5,672 nucleotides of DNA from JAUPKT01 sp964427855 (GCA_964427855.1 CAYRVH010000095.1:1-5672), one strand, 5' to 3'; shown: positions 1-5,672, numbered from the stretch's first letter. Numbers and translations are program-made. The notes: generated by a model from the letters alone, not told the origin.

Positions 1-332
1 CGTCCCTGTTTATTCGCTATCTCCCCAAGCTGTTTGTTCAGCTTTCGGTTCTCTTCCCTCATCTCCCTCCTGAATGCTTCCAGGTTCTCATCGGACTTGG
101 CCCGCCACGCCTCGGACTCTGACTTGAAGACGCGCATCTCATCCTTAAACTCGGCCATCTCATCCTTGAAGTCCTTCATCTCATCCTTGAAGTCGGCCAT
201 CTCATCCTTGAAGTCGGCCATCTCAAGGGAAAGCTGGGCCACTGAACGGGAGGTGTTCTCCACCACACTGATGAGATTTGCCATCAGGGATTCGAGGTTC
301 GTGACGCGGGTTTCAAGGGCGGGGAGATTCAA
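1..332 (-). CDS. Coiled-coil heptad-repeat protein, 5' part only (runs off left edge)
   Basis: The reading frame is open from a TTG at 332-330 to base 1, giving about 110 residues with no stop. The start is chosen because two stops lie in frame just upstream (353-358) and AGGAGGT (339-345 complement) sits six bases before the TTG. The product begins MNLPALETRVTNLESLMANL, then carries four copies of a seven-residue unit of the ADFKDEM type (about residues 39-66), then a charged helical stretch ending in NRKLNKQLGEIANKQG. There are no prolines after residue 4, and hydrophobic residues recur in a heptad pattern, so a long coiled coil is very likely. From memory, proteins with this kind of coiled coil followed by a 'LNKxxGELANKxG' segment often continue into a PD-(D/E)XK-nuclease-like domain (DUF3782-type). 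That domain would lie outside the window, so the function is an inference. It appears to have its own promoter and is probably not part of the glycan operon. Confidence 0.8.
   Translation of the reverse strand, partial: MNLPALETRVTNLESLMANLISVVENTSRSVAQLSLEMADFKDEMADFKDEMKDFKDEMAEFKDEMRVFKSESEAWRAKSDENLEAFRREMREENRKLNKQLGEIANKQG
135..218 (-). repeat. Four tandem 21-base repeats inside the coiled-coil gene
   Basis: Units start at 135, 156, 177 and 198. On the plus strand each begins CATCTCATCCTT. Units 3 and 4 are identical, unit 2 differs in its last three bases and unit 1 at two positions. A fifth, partial unit (CATCTCA) begins at 219. On the coding strand each unit is seven codons, one coiled-coil heptad, so changes in copy number keep the frame and only lengthen or shorten the coil by one heptad. 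Confidence 0.9.
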
Positions 333-338
333 TACGGG

Positions 339-345
339 ACCTCCT
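339..345 (-). promoter_or_regulatory. Strong ribosome binding site that sets a TTG start
   Basis: The minus strand reads AGGAGGT, six bases before the TTG at 332-330. It is the best Shine-Dalgarno sequence in the window, and it is the main reason for calling the coiled-coil gene from a rare start codon. Confidence 0.8.
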
Positions 346-374
346 CTGGTTCATCACGTCTTGGACAGGCGTTT

Positions 375-393
375 TGAGCCCACCTTAGGCTCA
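375..393 (-). promoter_or_regulatory. Inverted repeat TGAGCC-N7-GGCTCA near the probable transcript start
   Basis: A perfect six-base inverted repeat with a seven-base spacer lies just downstream of the -10-like hexamer at 395-400. It could be an operator for a dimeric repressor or a small hairpin at the 5' end of the leader of the coiled-coil gene. There is no T-tract after it in either direction, so it does not look like a terminator. Chance is a real alternative for so short a repeat. Confidence 0.35.
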
Positions 394-394
394 C

Positions 395-423
395 ATAATA
401 GCAGACAGGCCGACAATTTGAAA
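395..423 (-). promoter_or_regulatory. Possible sigma-70-type promoter for the coiled-coil gene
   Basis: On the minus strand a TATTAT (400-395) matches five of six bases of the -10 consensus and is preceded by TGC, an extended -10 element. A weak -35-like TTTCAA (423-418) lies 17 bases upstream and matches only three of six consensus bases. Transcription would start around 388, giving a leader of about 55 bases before the TTG start. Only the extended -10 is persuasive. Confidence 0.4.
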
Positions 424-513
424 GTTTCTCGAATTTGGGAGCAGGCAATCAGCCCAGTAAAAAATAAGCAATGTCTGCCGGCACGTGCGCATTCACCTGG
501 ACACGCTGGCGCT

Positions 514-550
514 CGTCATTGCGAGGAGCAAGAAGCAACGCGGCAATCTC
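514..550. repeat. Dispersed intergenic repeat, CATTGCGAGG...GCAATCTC type
   Basis: The plus strand runs from CGTCATTGCGAGGAGC to CGCGGCAATCTC. I recognise this as a degenerate copy of a short interspersed repeat (typical form GTCATTGCGAGGAGCG, then AAGCGACGCGGCAATCTC) that occurs between genes in many bacterial genomes, notably delta-proteobacteria. The ends ATTGC (518-522) and GCAAT (543-547) are inverted, so it may fold as a REP/MITE-like element. Translated on the minus strand it gives the familiar spurious peptide LLLAPRNDE. The family call is from memory. Confidence 0.65.
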
Positions 551-577
551 AGCTCTGTGAGCCTTGTGCTGATCAGA

Positions 578-602
578 TAAAAAAATCCGGGATGCCTCCT
601 GG
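578..602 (-). terminator. Weak rho-independent-type terminator after the glycan operon
   Basis: On the minus strand CCAGGA-GGCA-TCCCGG (602-587) can form a six-pair stem with one A-C mismatch and a four-base loop. It is followed by one A and then seven Ts (585-579). It lies about 140 bases past the dehydratase stop and before the coiled-coil promoter, where an operon end is expected. The stem is short and imperfect, so the call is tentative. Confidence 0.35.
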
Positions 603-738
603 GTCTTCGTGCGACAATCGCTGACCCTCTTGCCATACCTATCCTGTTCGAAAGCAGCCTGGCCGATTATGCCATTGTCCAATTTTTCAAGACTATTTCT
701 TAAAAAGGCAGTTAAAGATTGCGCAGGGTCTCAAGTGA

Positions 739-1710
739 TTATTTATGTTGATCATTCTTGAGGCGTTCTAGGTCCTTGTCCACCATAAGCCGTATCATGC
801 TTTCGAATGATACCTTTGGTGTCCAGCCCAAATTCCTTCTCGCTTTGGATGAATCTCCGCAGAGCGGCCTTCCTTCAGGGGGGCGTTGGAAGGATTCGTC
901 GATACGCACGAAAATCCTCCAATCAAGGCCCACATGACCAAAGGCAACGTCGAGGATGTCGCGCACAGAGTGCAGTCTCTCGGACGCGAGGACGTAGTCA
1001 TTTGGTTCGTCCGCATTTATCATGAGCCACATAGCTTGAACTATATCGCCTGCATAGCTCCAGTCACGTAGATTGTCCAAGCCACCGAGGTCAACCCGAT
1101 CCCCCACTCCCAGCTTTATTGCGGCAGCGGCCATGGTGATCTTTCGGCTTACGAAGCGGGGCGGTCGCCATTCGGATTCGTGGTTGTAGAGGATGCCCGA
1201 ACAGGCAAAGAGACCGTAATGTTCCCGGTAGTTCTTGGTGAGATGGTAGGCGAACACTTTGGATGACGCATAAGGGTTGTCGGGACTGAAGGGAGTCTCC
1301 TCATTCTGCGGGGATTCTTTGGGATGGTGGCCGAACATCTCACTGCTGCATGCTTGAAAGAAGCGTGTAGAGGGGCTTTCTTCCTTAACGATTTGGAGGA
1401 TTTCACCCACGGCGTATCCGTTGGTCTTTTCGACCTCGCGGGGCGCTTCCCATGAGTAAGGGATGAATGAAATGCCCGCAAAGTTAAAGATATAAGACGG
1501 TCTTTCTTGTCGAACAATCTTTCGCACCACTAGACTATCGCAAATGCTTGTTTCAATAAGCGAGATGTTGGACTTCGGCAGATGCGGGATGGTCTCGTTG
1601 GCCTTGTCATCGGGCAACAGGACGCCGATTATGGTATGCCCGCTCGCAGCCAATAAACGGCTTAGAAAGTAGCCGTCCTGCCCACCAATACCGAGGATAA
1701 GAGACTTCAT
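739..1710 (-). CDS. GDP-mannose 4,6-dehydratase-family NAD(P)-dependent sugar-nucleotide enzyme
   Basis: This 323-residue extended short-chain dehydrogenase acts on a sugar nucleotide in the cytoplasm. Seen: a Rossmann motif GIGGQDG (residues 7-13, GxxGxxG, with the GQDG typical of Gmd), FNFAG at 76-80, the SSE triad segment (122-124), YxxxK as Y147-K151, and the stretch from NYREHYG through GILYNHES (160-179) followed by RFVSRKIT (185-192). Further on are the LRDW motif (214-217) and a C-terminal RPxE...LxGDxxKAxxxLGW pattern (277-296). These line up along the whole length with GDP-mannose 4,6-dehydratase, which makes GDP-4-keto-6-deoxymannose, the precursor of fucose, rhamnose and related deoxy sugars. 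Odd: the region after the second strand (about 28-45) lacks the paired arginines and the NxxR motif that bind NADP in standard Gmd, so the cofactor or substrate may differ; I therefore give no symbol. It starts with ATG at 1710 with no clear ribosome binding site and lies just downstream of the glycosyltransferase and the assembly gap. Confidence 0.85.
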   Translation of the reverse strand: MKSLILGIGGQDGYFLSRLLAASGHTIIGVLLPDDKANETIPHLPKSNISLIETSICDSLVVRKIVRQERPSYIFNFAGISFIPYSWEAPREVEKTNGYAVGEILQIVKEESPSTRFFQACSSEMFGHHPKESPQNEETPFSPDNPYASSKVFAYHLTKNYREHYGLFACSGILYNHESEWRPPRFVSRKITMAAAAIKLGVGDRVDLGGLDNLRDWSYAGDIVQAMWLMINADEPNDYVLASERLHSVRDILDVAFGHVGLDWRIFVRIDESFQRPPEGRPLCGDSSKARRNLGWTPKVSFESMIRLMVDKDLERLKNDQHK

Positions 1711-1720
1711 CTAATTATTC

Positions 1721-2737
1721 TTAACAACTNNNNNNNNNNGCGGTGCTATTTTCATCTTCGGCGCAGAATATCTCTTCGTCATCATAATCCACGATGATGC
1801 TCGGTCCGGCCTCTTGAATATCCAAAACTAAGGCCTGCAGCATGAACATTATTCCTATGATGATAGGCAGCAATGCAATCATCACCGTGCCTGTCGGTGT
1901 CTGAAGGCCGGCCGATGCATTAGACCACCAGGCATACCCTCCCCAGATTGAACCGAAAAGAAAAGCGATTAGACCTGTTGAAAACAGCAGAAAGAACGGC
2001 GAAAGGCTTCGAAAAACATACTTTTCTTTGATCCGGTACGTAAAACCCCTCAGCAACTTCACCGGGAATGACCATAAGATACGGGAGAGTTTCATGGAAG
2101 AAATTTGGTTGTCATAGCATGCTGGAAAGTAGATTTCCGCTATTCTTGCCCTGAGAATGTTCAGGTTGATGAGCATGCTGTTTTCGAAAAAGTAGCTCTT
2201 GTCGATCCGGTTGAGATCGAGTCGCCGGAGCATGGCGCGACTGATCATCACATAGCCGTTCTGGGGATCGAAGACATTCCAATAACCCGAAGCAAACTTG
2301 GTAAGAAACGAGAGACAGGTGTTGCCGAAACGCCGCAAAGGGGGCATGGAAGCCAATTCTTCGATGTGTCCAAACCTGTTGCCCTTCACATAATCGCTCT
2401 CATGTTTGAGTGCTGTTCCTACGAAACATCCCAGATATCTCGGATCCATCTGGCCATCTGCATCAATTTTTGCGACAAAGTCGGCCCGCAGCTCCAGGGC
2501 CTTTTTGAAACCGGTCACCATTGCGCCGCCAACCCCTTGATTTGTATCATTTTTGAGATAGATGAGCCTAGGGCCATTCATGCTCTTGACTACCGTTTCG
2601 AGCTTGTCCGGGGAGGCGTCGTCAACGACTATGATCCAGTCGACAAAGCTTGGGACAGATGCAATGACTTGCGTGACTGTGGATGCGGCCATGTAGGCCG
2701 GAATGACGACCGCTATTTTCTTGTTACAGTAAGACAT
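1721..2737 (-). CDS. Family 2 glycosyltransferase, polyprenyl-phosphate sugar-transferase-like, with two C-terminal membrane helices
   Basis: About 338 residues. The N-terminal GT-A domain shows KIAVVIPAYM (7-16), VVDDAS (37-42), NQGVGGAM (66-73) and KIDADGQMDP (90-99), with D92-A-D94 as the metal/nucleotide-binding DxD motif. FDPQNGYVMISR (156-167) and FFEN (183-186) correspond to acceptor-side motifs of the dolichyl/polyprenyl-phosphate mannosyl- and glucosyltransferase group. Two hydrophobic segments (about 246-268 and 285-306) should anchor it in the inner membrane, and an acidic tail follows (DYDDEEIFCAEDEN, 317-330). It probably transfers a sugar from a nucleotide donor to polyprenyl phosphate or a lipid-linked glycan; donor and acceptor cannot be read. 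It starts with ATG at 2737, 26 bases after the deacetylase stop, with no good ribosome binding site. The last residues are unreliable: ten Ns at 1730-1739 interrupt the frame, and the stop at 1721-1723 is in frame only if the gap is truly ten bases. Confidence 0.88.
   Translation of the reverse strand: MSYCNKKIAVVIPAYMAASTVTQVIASVPSFVDWIIVVDDASPDKLETVVKSMNGPRLIYLKNDTNQGVGGAMVTGFKKALELRADFVAKIDADGQMDPRYLGCFVGTALKHESDYVKGNRFGHIEELASMPPLRRFGNTCLSFLTKFASGYWNVFDPQNGYVMISRAMLRRLDLNRIDKSYFFENSMLINLNILRARIAEIYFPACYDNQISSMKLSRILWSFPVKLLRGFTYRIKEKYVFRSLSPFFLLFSTGLIAFLFGSIWGGYAWWSNASAGLQTPTGTVMIALLPIIIGIMFMLQALVLDIQEAGPSIIVDYDDEEIFCAEDENSTXXXXSC
1730..1739. other. Assembly gap (10 Ns)
   Basis: Ten undetermined bases fall at the 3' end of the glycosyltransferase, 20 bases before the dehydratase start. 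A run of exactly ten looks like a scaffold join, and its real length may differ. Consequently the glycosyltransferase C-terminus is uncertain, and some sequence between these two genes may be missing. Confidence 0.97.
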
Positions 2738-2763
2738 TACAATCGTTAATGAATAATGAGCGC

Positions 2764-3552
2764 TTATTCAACAGATTTCATGGAGGCTTTGAAATTGGCC
2801 ACTGTTTCTCGGAATTCCTCAAATGTCATATTGAGATGTTTATTAAAACACCGCTCATAAAATAGAGGACCAGAATGGGGCCGCAACTGATAGTCTCTAT
2901 CTTCGGGTACCAAAGCGTACTGTTCTACGGAGCTTCTCATAAGCCGTCGCCACCAATGGGTCAGCTTGACGGGGAGCATCGATCTTGGCTGACTGGAGTA
3001 TATGTCAATTAATCGGGTCTTCAGCGCAATTTCTTCGTCGTCTAAGACGTGCTTTTCTACCTTTTCTTTACCGTGAGGAAAGGAGTTGACCCTCAGCCAT
3101 AAAAAAAAGAACGGCCCTGTTCCGTTGTAAAGGGGGAACTCCAGAAGACAGAACGAACGATCTATCTGTTGCCATACGGTATAGCCGACAAAATTCAGAG
3201 CATCATGATCTGGATGGCCGCCCTCATAGGCCGGCACAAAGACGTGTGTTGGCCCTACCTGATGTATGAGTGTCGTGACAAAATCTGTAGCCTGTCTCAG
3301 GTGTCGGACGAGTCCCATGTCAGGCAAACGAAATAGATGACGATTATGAGGTCCAATTCCCAGCATATCGGCGGCGAGAGTCAGCTCTTTTTCTCTGAGT
3401 TCTCCTTGGCCAAACAGGTCCCCAGAGGTTAACCAGGCCACGTGCAACTCGTTGCCCATCTCCATGATCTCCTTCATCTTGGCGCAAAGGAACACCTCAT
3501 CATCCGGATGAGCGCAATAAAGAAGAACTCTCCTTGTAGGTTCGTACGCCAC
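2764..3552 (-). CDS. PIG-L/LmbE-family zinc-dependent N-deacetylase
   Basis: A 262-residue protein that probably removes an N-acetyl group from an amino sugar or lipid-linked sugar. Seen, numbered from the GTG at 3552: RVLLYCAHPDDEVF (8-21) is the family signature. By analogy with MshB, H15 and D18 are zinc ligands and D17 the catalytic base. GGHPDHDALN (111-120) supplies the second histidine motif, with H116 the expected third ligand. ELHVAWLTSGD (35-45) matches the following family strand. Start: the GTG has GGAGG four bases upstream (3557-3561). An ATG at 3567 gives five more residues but has no ribosome binding site; a TTG at 3642 would overlap the acyltransferase by 29 bases and add residues before the expected first strand. 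It sits 61 bases after the acyltransferase and 26 before the glycosyltransferase, as expected for one operon. Family call is firm; the substrate is unknown. Confidence 0.9.
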   Translation of the reverse strand: MAYEPTRRVLLYCAHPDDEVFLCAKMKEIMEMGNELHVAWLTSGDLFGQGELREKELTLAADMLGIGPHNRHLFRLPDMGLVRHLRQATDFVTTLIHQVGPTHVFVPAYEGGHPDHDALNFVGYTVWQQIDRSFCLLEFPLYNGTGPFFFLWLRVNSFPHGKEKVEKHVLDDEEIALKTRLIDIYSSQPRSMLPVKLTHWWRRLMRSSVEQYALVPEDRDYQLRPHSGPLFYERCFNKHLNMTFEEFRETVANFKASMKSVE

Positions 3553-3556
3553 TGAG

Positions 3557-3561
3557 CCTCC
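3557..3561 (-). promoter_or_regulatory. GGAGG ribosome binding site favouring a GTG start
   Basis: The minus strand reads GGAGG, then CTCA, then GTG at 3552. The four-base spacing is short but usable. It is the only good Shine-Dalgarno sequence near the deacetylase start and favours GTG over the ATG fifteen bases upstream. Confidence 0.5.
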
Positions 3562-3613
3562 GTGCATATTATAGTAAGCTACAATTACAATATCTGACCT
3601 AAAACCACGCCCT

Positions 3614-4573
3614 TCAATAGACGTCGAAATCAAAGAATTCAAAAGTCTCGAAGCTTACGTCAGTTGAGCCTGCAGGCATCTGGTCTAATTCTTTAAATAT
3701 CAAGTTGAGAGGAGAGGGTTTCAAACTTTCCGGGAGACGGACTAACCGTAATTTTGTTGCAGGGTTGTATCCGGCATAGAGAAACAGAGGAGTTCCAGCA
3801 TCTTTGCAAGCAGCACCTACTAAAGCCATCGAATCTATGCTTCGAATCTCTTTCTTGGGAAAAAACTTCAGTAGAATAACAACTCGAAGTCGGTTGTACT
3901 GGTCAGTTTGGCTTACAAGAACTCCGTCGCAAGCCTCATGCAATTTATAGTTCGCAGTGGGATTTGATAAGCGCCATTTGATCTTCGTCGGTGACCACTT
4001 TTGGGATAGACCTCCGGTACTCCGAAAATCGAGCGAATCCATAATTACATCAAAACTATCACTAGCTAGAAACGCATCATTCACAAAAAAAGTTTTTGCC
4101 TTTCTGTTTTTTTTAAAGAACCAGGGACAAAAACCGATACCCACAGGCAAAGGGCCAAGTAGCCTGAAACCTAAACGCCCCAAGAAGCCTGGAGTCGAAT
4201 TGGCATTCGCTACCCCGACGATGCCCTTAATACCACATTGATCTCTTGCCTTGGCATAGGTTTCCTGTGCCAATTTGTTAAATAGTCCCTTAAGTCGAAA
4301 TCTGTGATCAACCGCAGTGTTCAGAGATAGTGCCAAACGGCATTGGGTATCTACTCTGATATAATTCTGCGGAAGGACACAATAGTGGCCAACACAGGTC
4401 CCCTCTTCCATATAATTTGAAAATATTGCCGGCCCATCCGGTCCTTGCAGGTATTGCCATTCGAGATAGGCGCGATCTGCGAACTTCGCCTGGCTAAATA
4501 CACGCAGCAACAGATCGTTTACCGCGGCTAATTGGGATGAACTTATGGCTGAGTTCAAATTTGAGGAAGACAT
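3614..4573 (-). CDS. GNAT-family acyltransferase of the type found in polysaccharide loci
   Basis: A 319-residue cytoplasmic protein expected to transfer an acyl group from acyl-CoA to an amine, probably an amino sugar given the neighbours. Seen: YLEWQYLQGPDGPAIF (36-51) and GHYCVLP (62-68), then LALSLNTAVDHRFRLKGLF (80-98). In that last stretch RFRLKGLF occupies the position of the R/QxxGxG/A acetyl-CoA loop, as in the 'HPxYRGRGLF' form of this subfamily. GVANANSTPGFLGRLGFRLLG (120-140) matches the usual 'NxNSxPGFxxxLGW' segment. The second half (about 191-319) contains WSPTKIKWRLSNPTANYKL, a repeated W-x-x-R-x-x-x-P motif seen in these long two-domain proteins. No signal peptide or membrane segment is visible. 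It starts with ATG at 4573, 45 bases after the methyltransferase stop, with only a weak GAAG upstream. It lies directly before the deacetylase, which suggests the two act on the same sugar. Confidence 0.75.
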   Translation of the reverse strand: MSSSNLNSAISSSQLAAVNDLLLRVFSQAKFADRAYLEWQYLQGPDGPAIFSNYMEEGTCVGHYCVLPQNYIRVDTQCRLALSLNTAVDHRFRLKGLFNKLAQETYAKARDQCGIKGIVGVANANSTPGFLGRLGFRLLGPLPVGIGFCPWFFKKNRKAKTFFVNDAFLASDSFDVIMDSLDFRSTGGLSQKWSPTKIKWRLSNPTANYKLHEACDGVLVSQTDQYNRLRVVILLKFFPKKEIRSIDSMALVGAACKDAGTPLFLYAGYNPATKLRLVRLPESLKPSPLNLIFKELDQMPAGSTDVSFETFEFFDFDVY

Positions 4574-4618
4574 AACTTCGTGATCATGATTGAACTAGCT
4601 GGGAAAACGAGCATGACA

Positions 4619-5513
4619 TTAGCTGGTAACCCTAAATGTTGCAGCAAAAACGCCCAATGGTAAACGCAAAGCTAAATCGAGCCAGTCAGGTATTCTCATA
4701 CCCAGGACCGCACCTGCGACATATTTAAGTGAATACGTTACCCGGATTTCGCGTAGATGCATTGACACCCCCAACTGCTCCGACATTAGTTCCAAGCCTC
4801 TTACGGCCGGAACGGTCAAATGTTCCCCCGGGATGATATACGGCCAGTGCCTGCCCATTGCCCTGGCAACCCATGTCAGGAGAGGGCCTATAACATGTAA
4901 GTGGCCACCGGCATTCAACATGCTCAGACATCCTTTTACCAATTCCATAGGATTTAGGAACATGCTCTATGATGGATACCAAGAATACTCGGTCATAACC
5001 CTTGTCAACCCCGTCTCCTTTCAAGAGGTCTTGGGCGTCCTTCTCCATCCACGCCACCTTGCGACCAAATAATGGATGTTCTCTTATAGCTGGCGCCGCC
5101 CTGTGGATGTCATAGCAGTCAAGGAAACTACTGCCTCTCATCCGGTCCAAGATGGCTAAAGCGAGCCATCCCTCCCCGGACCCGATATCTGCGATCTGCT
5201 CGTCTTGGAAACGGTCTAACGAGAAATTAGTGAGGATGTCAGAATACCAGACGTGTTGAAGAGTTTCCTTCTTGGCCATTGATTTGTGTGCTGGATACCC
5301 AGTTTCTAGATCTAAATAAATCTTATGCAAAAGCTCTGGCGTCGGCATGGGATAGGTAGTGTAGGAACCGCAACCGTCACATCGGTATATATTCACGGCA
5401 TGGATGTCCTTCCATTGGGGATGCCTCAAATTTTTTGTCAGAATGTGGGTATTCTGTCCGCAGTAGGGACAGGTAACTTGGTTTGAATCATGGCGACGGA
5501 AGATTGCTGACAT
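4619..5513 (-). CDS. Zinc-ribbon class I SAM-dependent methyltransferase, disrupted by one frameshift
   Basis: Two overlapping frames join into one protein of about 297 residues if a single base is removed from the TTT at 4953-4955 (AAA on the coding strand). The join then reads IIEHVP-NPMELVKG, a normal methyltransferase motif. Seen: an N-terminal zinc ribbon C15-x2-C18...C45-x2-C48, SAM-binding motif I as IADIGSGEG (107-115), an acidic residue after the second strand (YDIH, 134-137), and the SIIEHVPNP plus LNAGGHLHVIGP elements. As sequenced, translation would shift after residue about 187 and end at 4725, losing the last third of the fold. The start is ATG at 5513 with GAGGA just upstream; a GTG at 5543 is less likely. 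The zinc-ribbon plus methyltransferase form is common in glycan loci, where members methylate sugars or lipid-linked intermediates; the substrate is unknown. Both halves are well preserved, so a sequencing error or a very recent mutation fits best. Confidence 0.8.
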
Positions 5514-5547
5514 TTTTCCTCGTGCAAACAACACAGCAGGCACCAGG

Positions 5548-5672
5548 TTACCGACAAAATTGGTTCATATGTATTGTTTCAGACATGTCCAGAGAAAAGG
5601 TTGTTGTTTTCTGATTATCACGAATCCGCTGTTGCCTTATTTTCTGTTTGGCTTTTTCCACGTTGCGCCGGT
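5548..5672 (-). CDS. Possible C-terminal end of an upstream gene (partial)
   Basis: A minus-strand frame is open from the right edge to a TAA at 5550-5548, 41 codons, 34 bases before the methyltransferase start. The peptide begins RRNVEKAKQKIRQQRIRDNQ, a basic amphipathic helix, followed by a low-complexity tail. Basic helices of this kind often end family 2 glycosyltransferases in such loci, and the spacing suits an operon. No domain is visible, and the other two minus frames close sooner (at about 5637 and 5617), so this is only a weak preference; the stretch could equally be non-coding upstream sequence. Confidence 0.3.
   Translation of the reverse strand, partial: RRNVEKAKQKIRQQRIRDNQKTTTFSLDMSETIHMNQFCR

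Larger units (their letters stand above)
333..738. other. Intergenic region between the glycan operon and the coiled-coil gene
   Basis: No convincing gene was found in these roughly 400 bases. From right to left the region holds the short trailer after the dehydratase stop, a weak hairpin/T-tract (578-602), one dispersed repeat copy (514-550), a probable promoter (395-423), an inverted repeat (375-393) and the ribosome binding site of the coiled-coil gene. A 77-codon minus-strand frame (682-449) spans the repeat, but its product has no recognisable domain and no ribosome binding site is evident. Confidence 0.7.

Noticed and set aside
135..218. Tandem units as a CRISPR array
   Set aside because: The 21-base units are directly adjacent with no spacers and encode coiled-coil heptads.
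34..624. Plus-strand 196-codon frame with SSLKSAI-type repeats
   Set aside because: The serine-rich repeat is the reverse complement of the coiled-coil heptads. The frame has no ribosome binding site and runs on through the intergenic repeat.
449..682. Minus-strand 77-codon frame
   Set aside because: It reads through the dispersed repeat (giving the familiar LLLAPRNDE peptide) and the hairpin/T-tract, has no domain and no evident ribosome binding site.
2105..2749. Plus-strand 214-codon frame opposite the glycosyltransferase
   Set aside because: It is an antisense shadow; the minus strand encodes a clear GT2 domain with all motifs, while the plus-strand product shows no recognisable family.
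3568..3642. Upstream TTG extension of the deacetylase overlapping the acyltransferase
   Set aside because: It adds 30 residues before the expected first strand, uses a rare start without a ribosome binding site and overlaps the previous gene; GTG 3552 or ATG 3567 fits the family better.
4833..5072. Plus-strand 79-codon frame opposite the methyltransferase
   Set aside because: It lies entirely over the methyltransferase and has no recognisable motif.
5560..5600. Palindromes GACATGTC and CATATG upstream of the methyltransferase as promoter or operator
   Set aside because: These are short palindromes common by chance. A TGGACA resembles a -35 box, but no -10 element lies at a suitable distance, and the gene may be internal to an operon.

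Overview
The window is a run of bacterial genes that all read on the minus strand. It looks like part of a surface-glycan (O-antigen, capsule or exopolysaccharide) locus followed by an unrelated accessory gene. The base composition is balanced. A dispersed 'CATTGCGAGG...GCAATCTC' type intergenic repeat sits next to a heptad-repeat coiled-coil gene; I associate both with Desulfobacterota (delta-proteobacteria) and similar anaerobic or environmental genomes, but this is an impression and not a phylogenetic result. A 10-N run at 1730-1739 shows that the sequence is a draft scaffold, possibly metagenomic.

Layout in transcription order (right to left): 5672-5548, possible tail of an upstream gene; 5513-4619, a class I SAM methyltransferase with an N-terminal zinc ribbon, broken by one extra base near 4953-4955; 4573-3614, a two-domain GNAT-type acyltransferase; 3552-2764, a PIG-L/LmbE-type zinc deacetylase; 2737-1721, a family 2 glycosyltransferase with two C-terminal membrane helices, whose last codons run into the assembly gap; 1710-739, a GDP-mannose 4,6-dehydratase-family NAD(P)-dependent enzyme. 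Spacings are short (about 10-60 bases) with no obvious internal terminator, so these five probably form one operon. A weak hairpin plus T-tract at 578-602 may end it.

The 333-738 stretch has no convincing gene. It holds the weak terminator, one copy of the dispersed repeat and a probable promoter. That promoter drives the last gene, which starts with TTG at 332 behind a strong AGGAGGT and runs off the left edge. It encodes a coiled-coil protein with four near-identical 21-base (seven-residue) repeats.

How the genes may work together (inference): the dehydratase would make a 4-keto-6-deoxy sugar nucleotide, the glycosyltransferase would move a sugar onto a membrane lipid or growing glycan, and the deacetylase and acyltransferase could trim an N-acetyl group and replace it with another acyl group. 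The methyltransferase could methylate a sugar or cap the glycan. No substrate can be read from the sequence alone. I see no RNA genes, CRISPR array, transposase or other evidently new system; the most interesting points are the deacetylase/acyltransferase pairing, the frameshifted methyltransferase, the divergent cofactor region of the dehydratase, and the coiled-coil gene on the minus strand.
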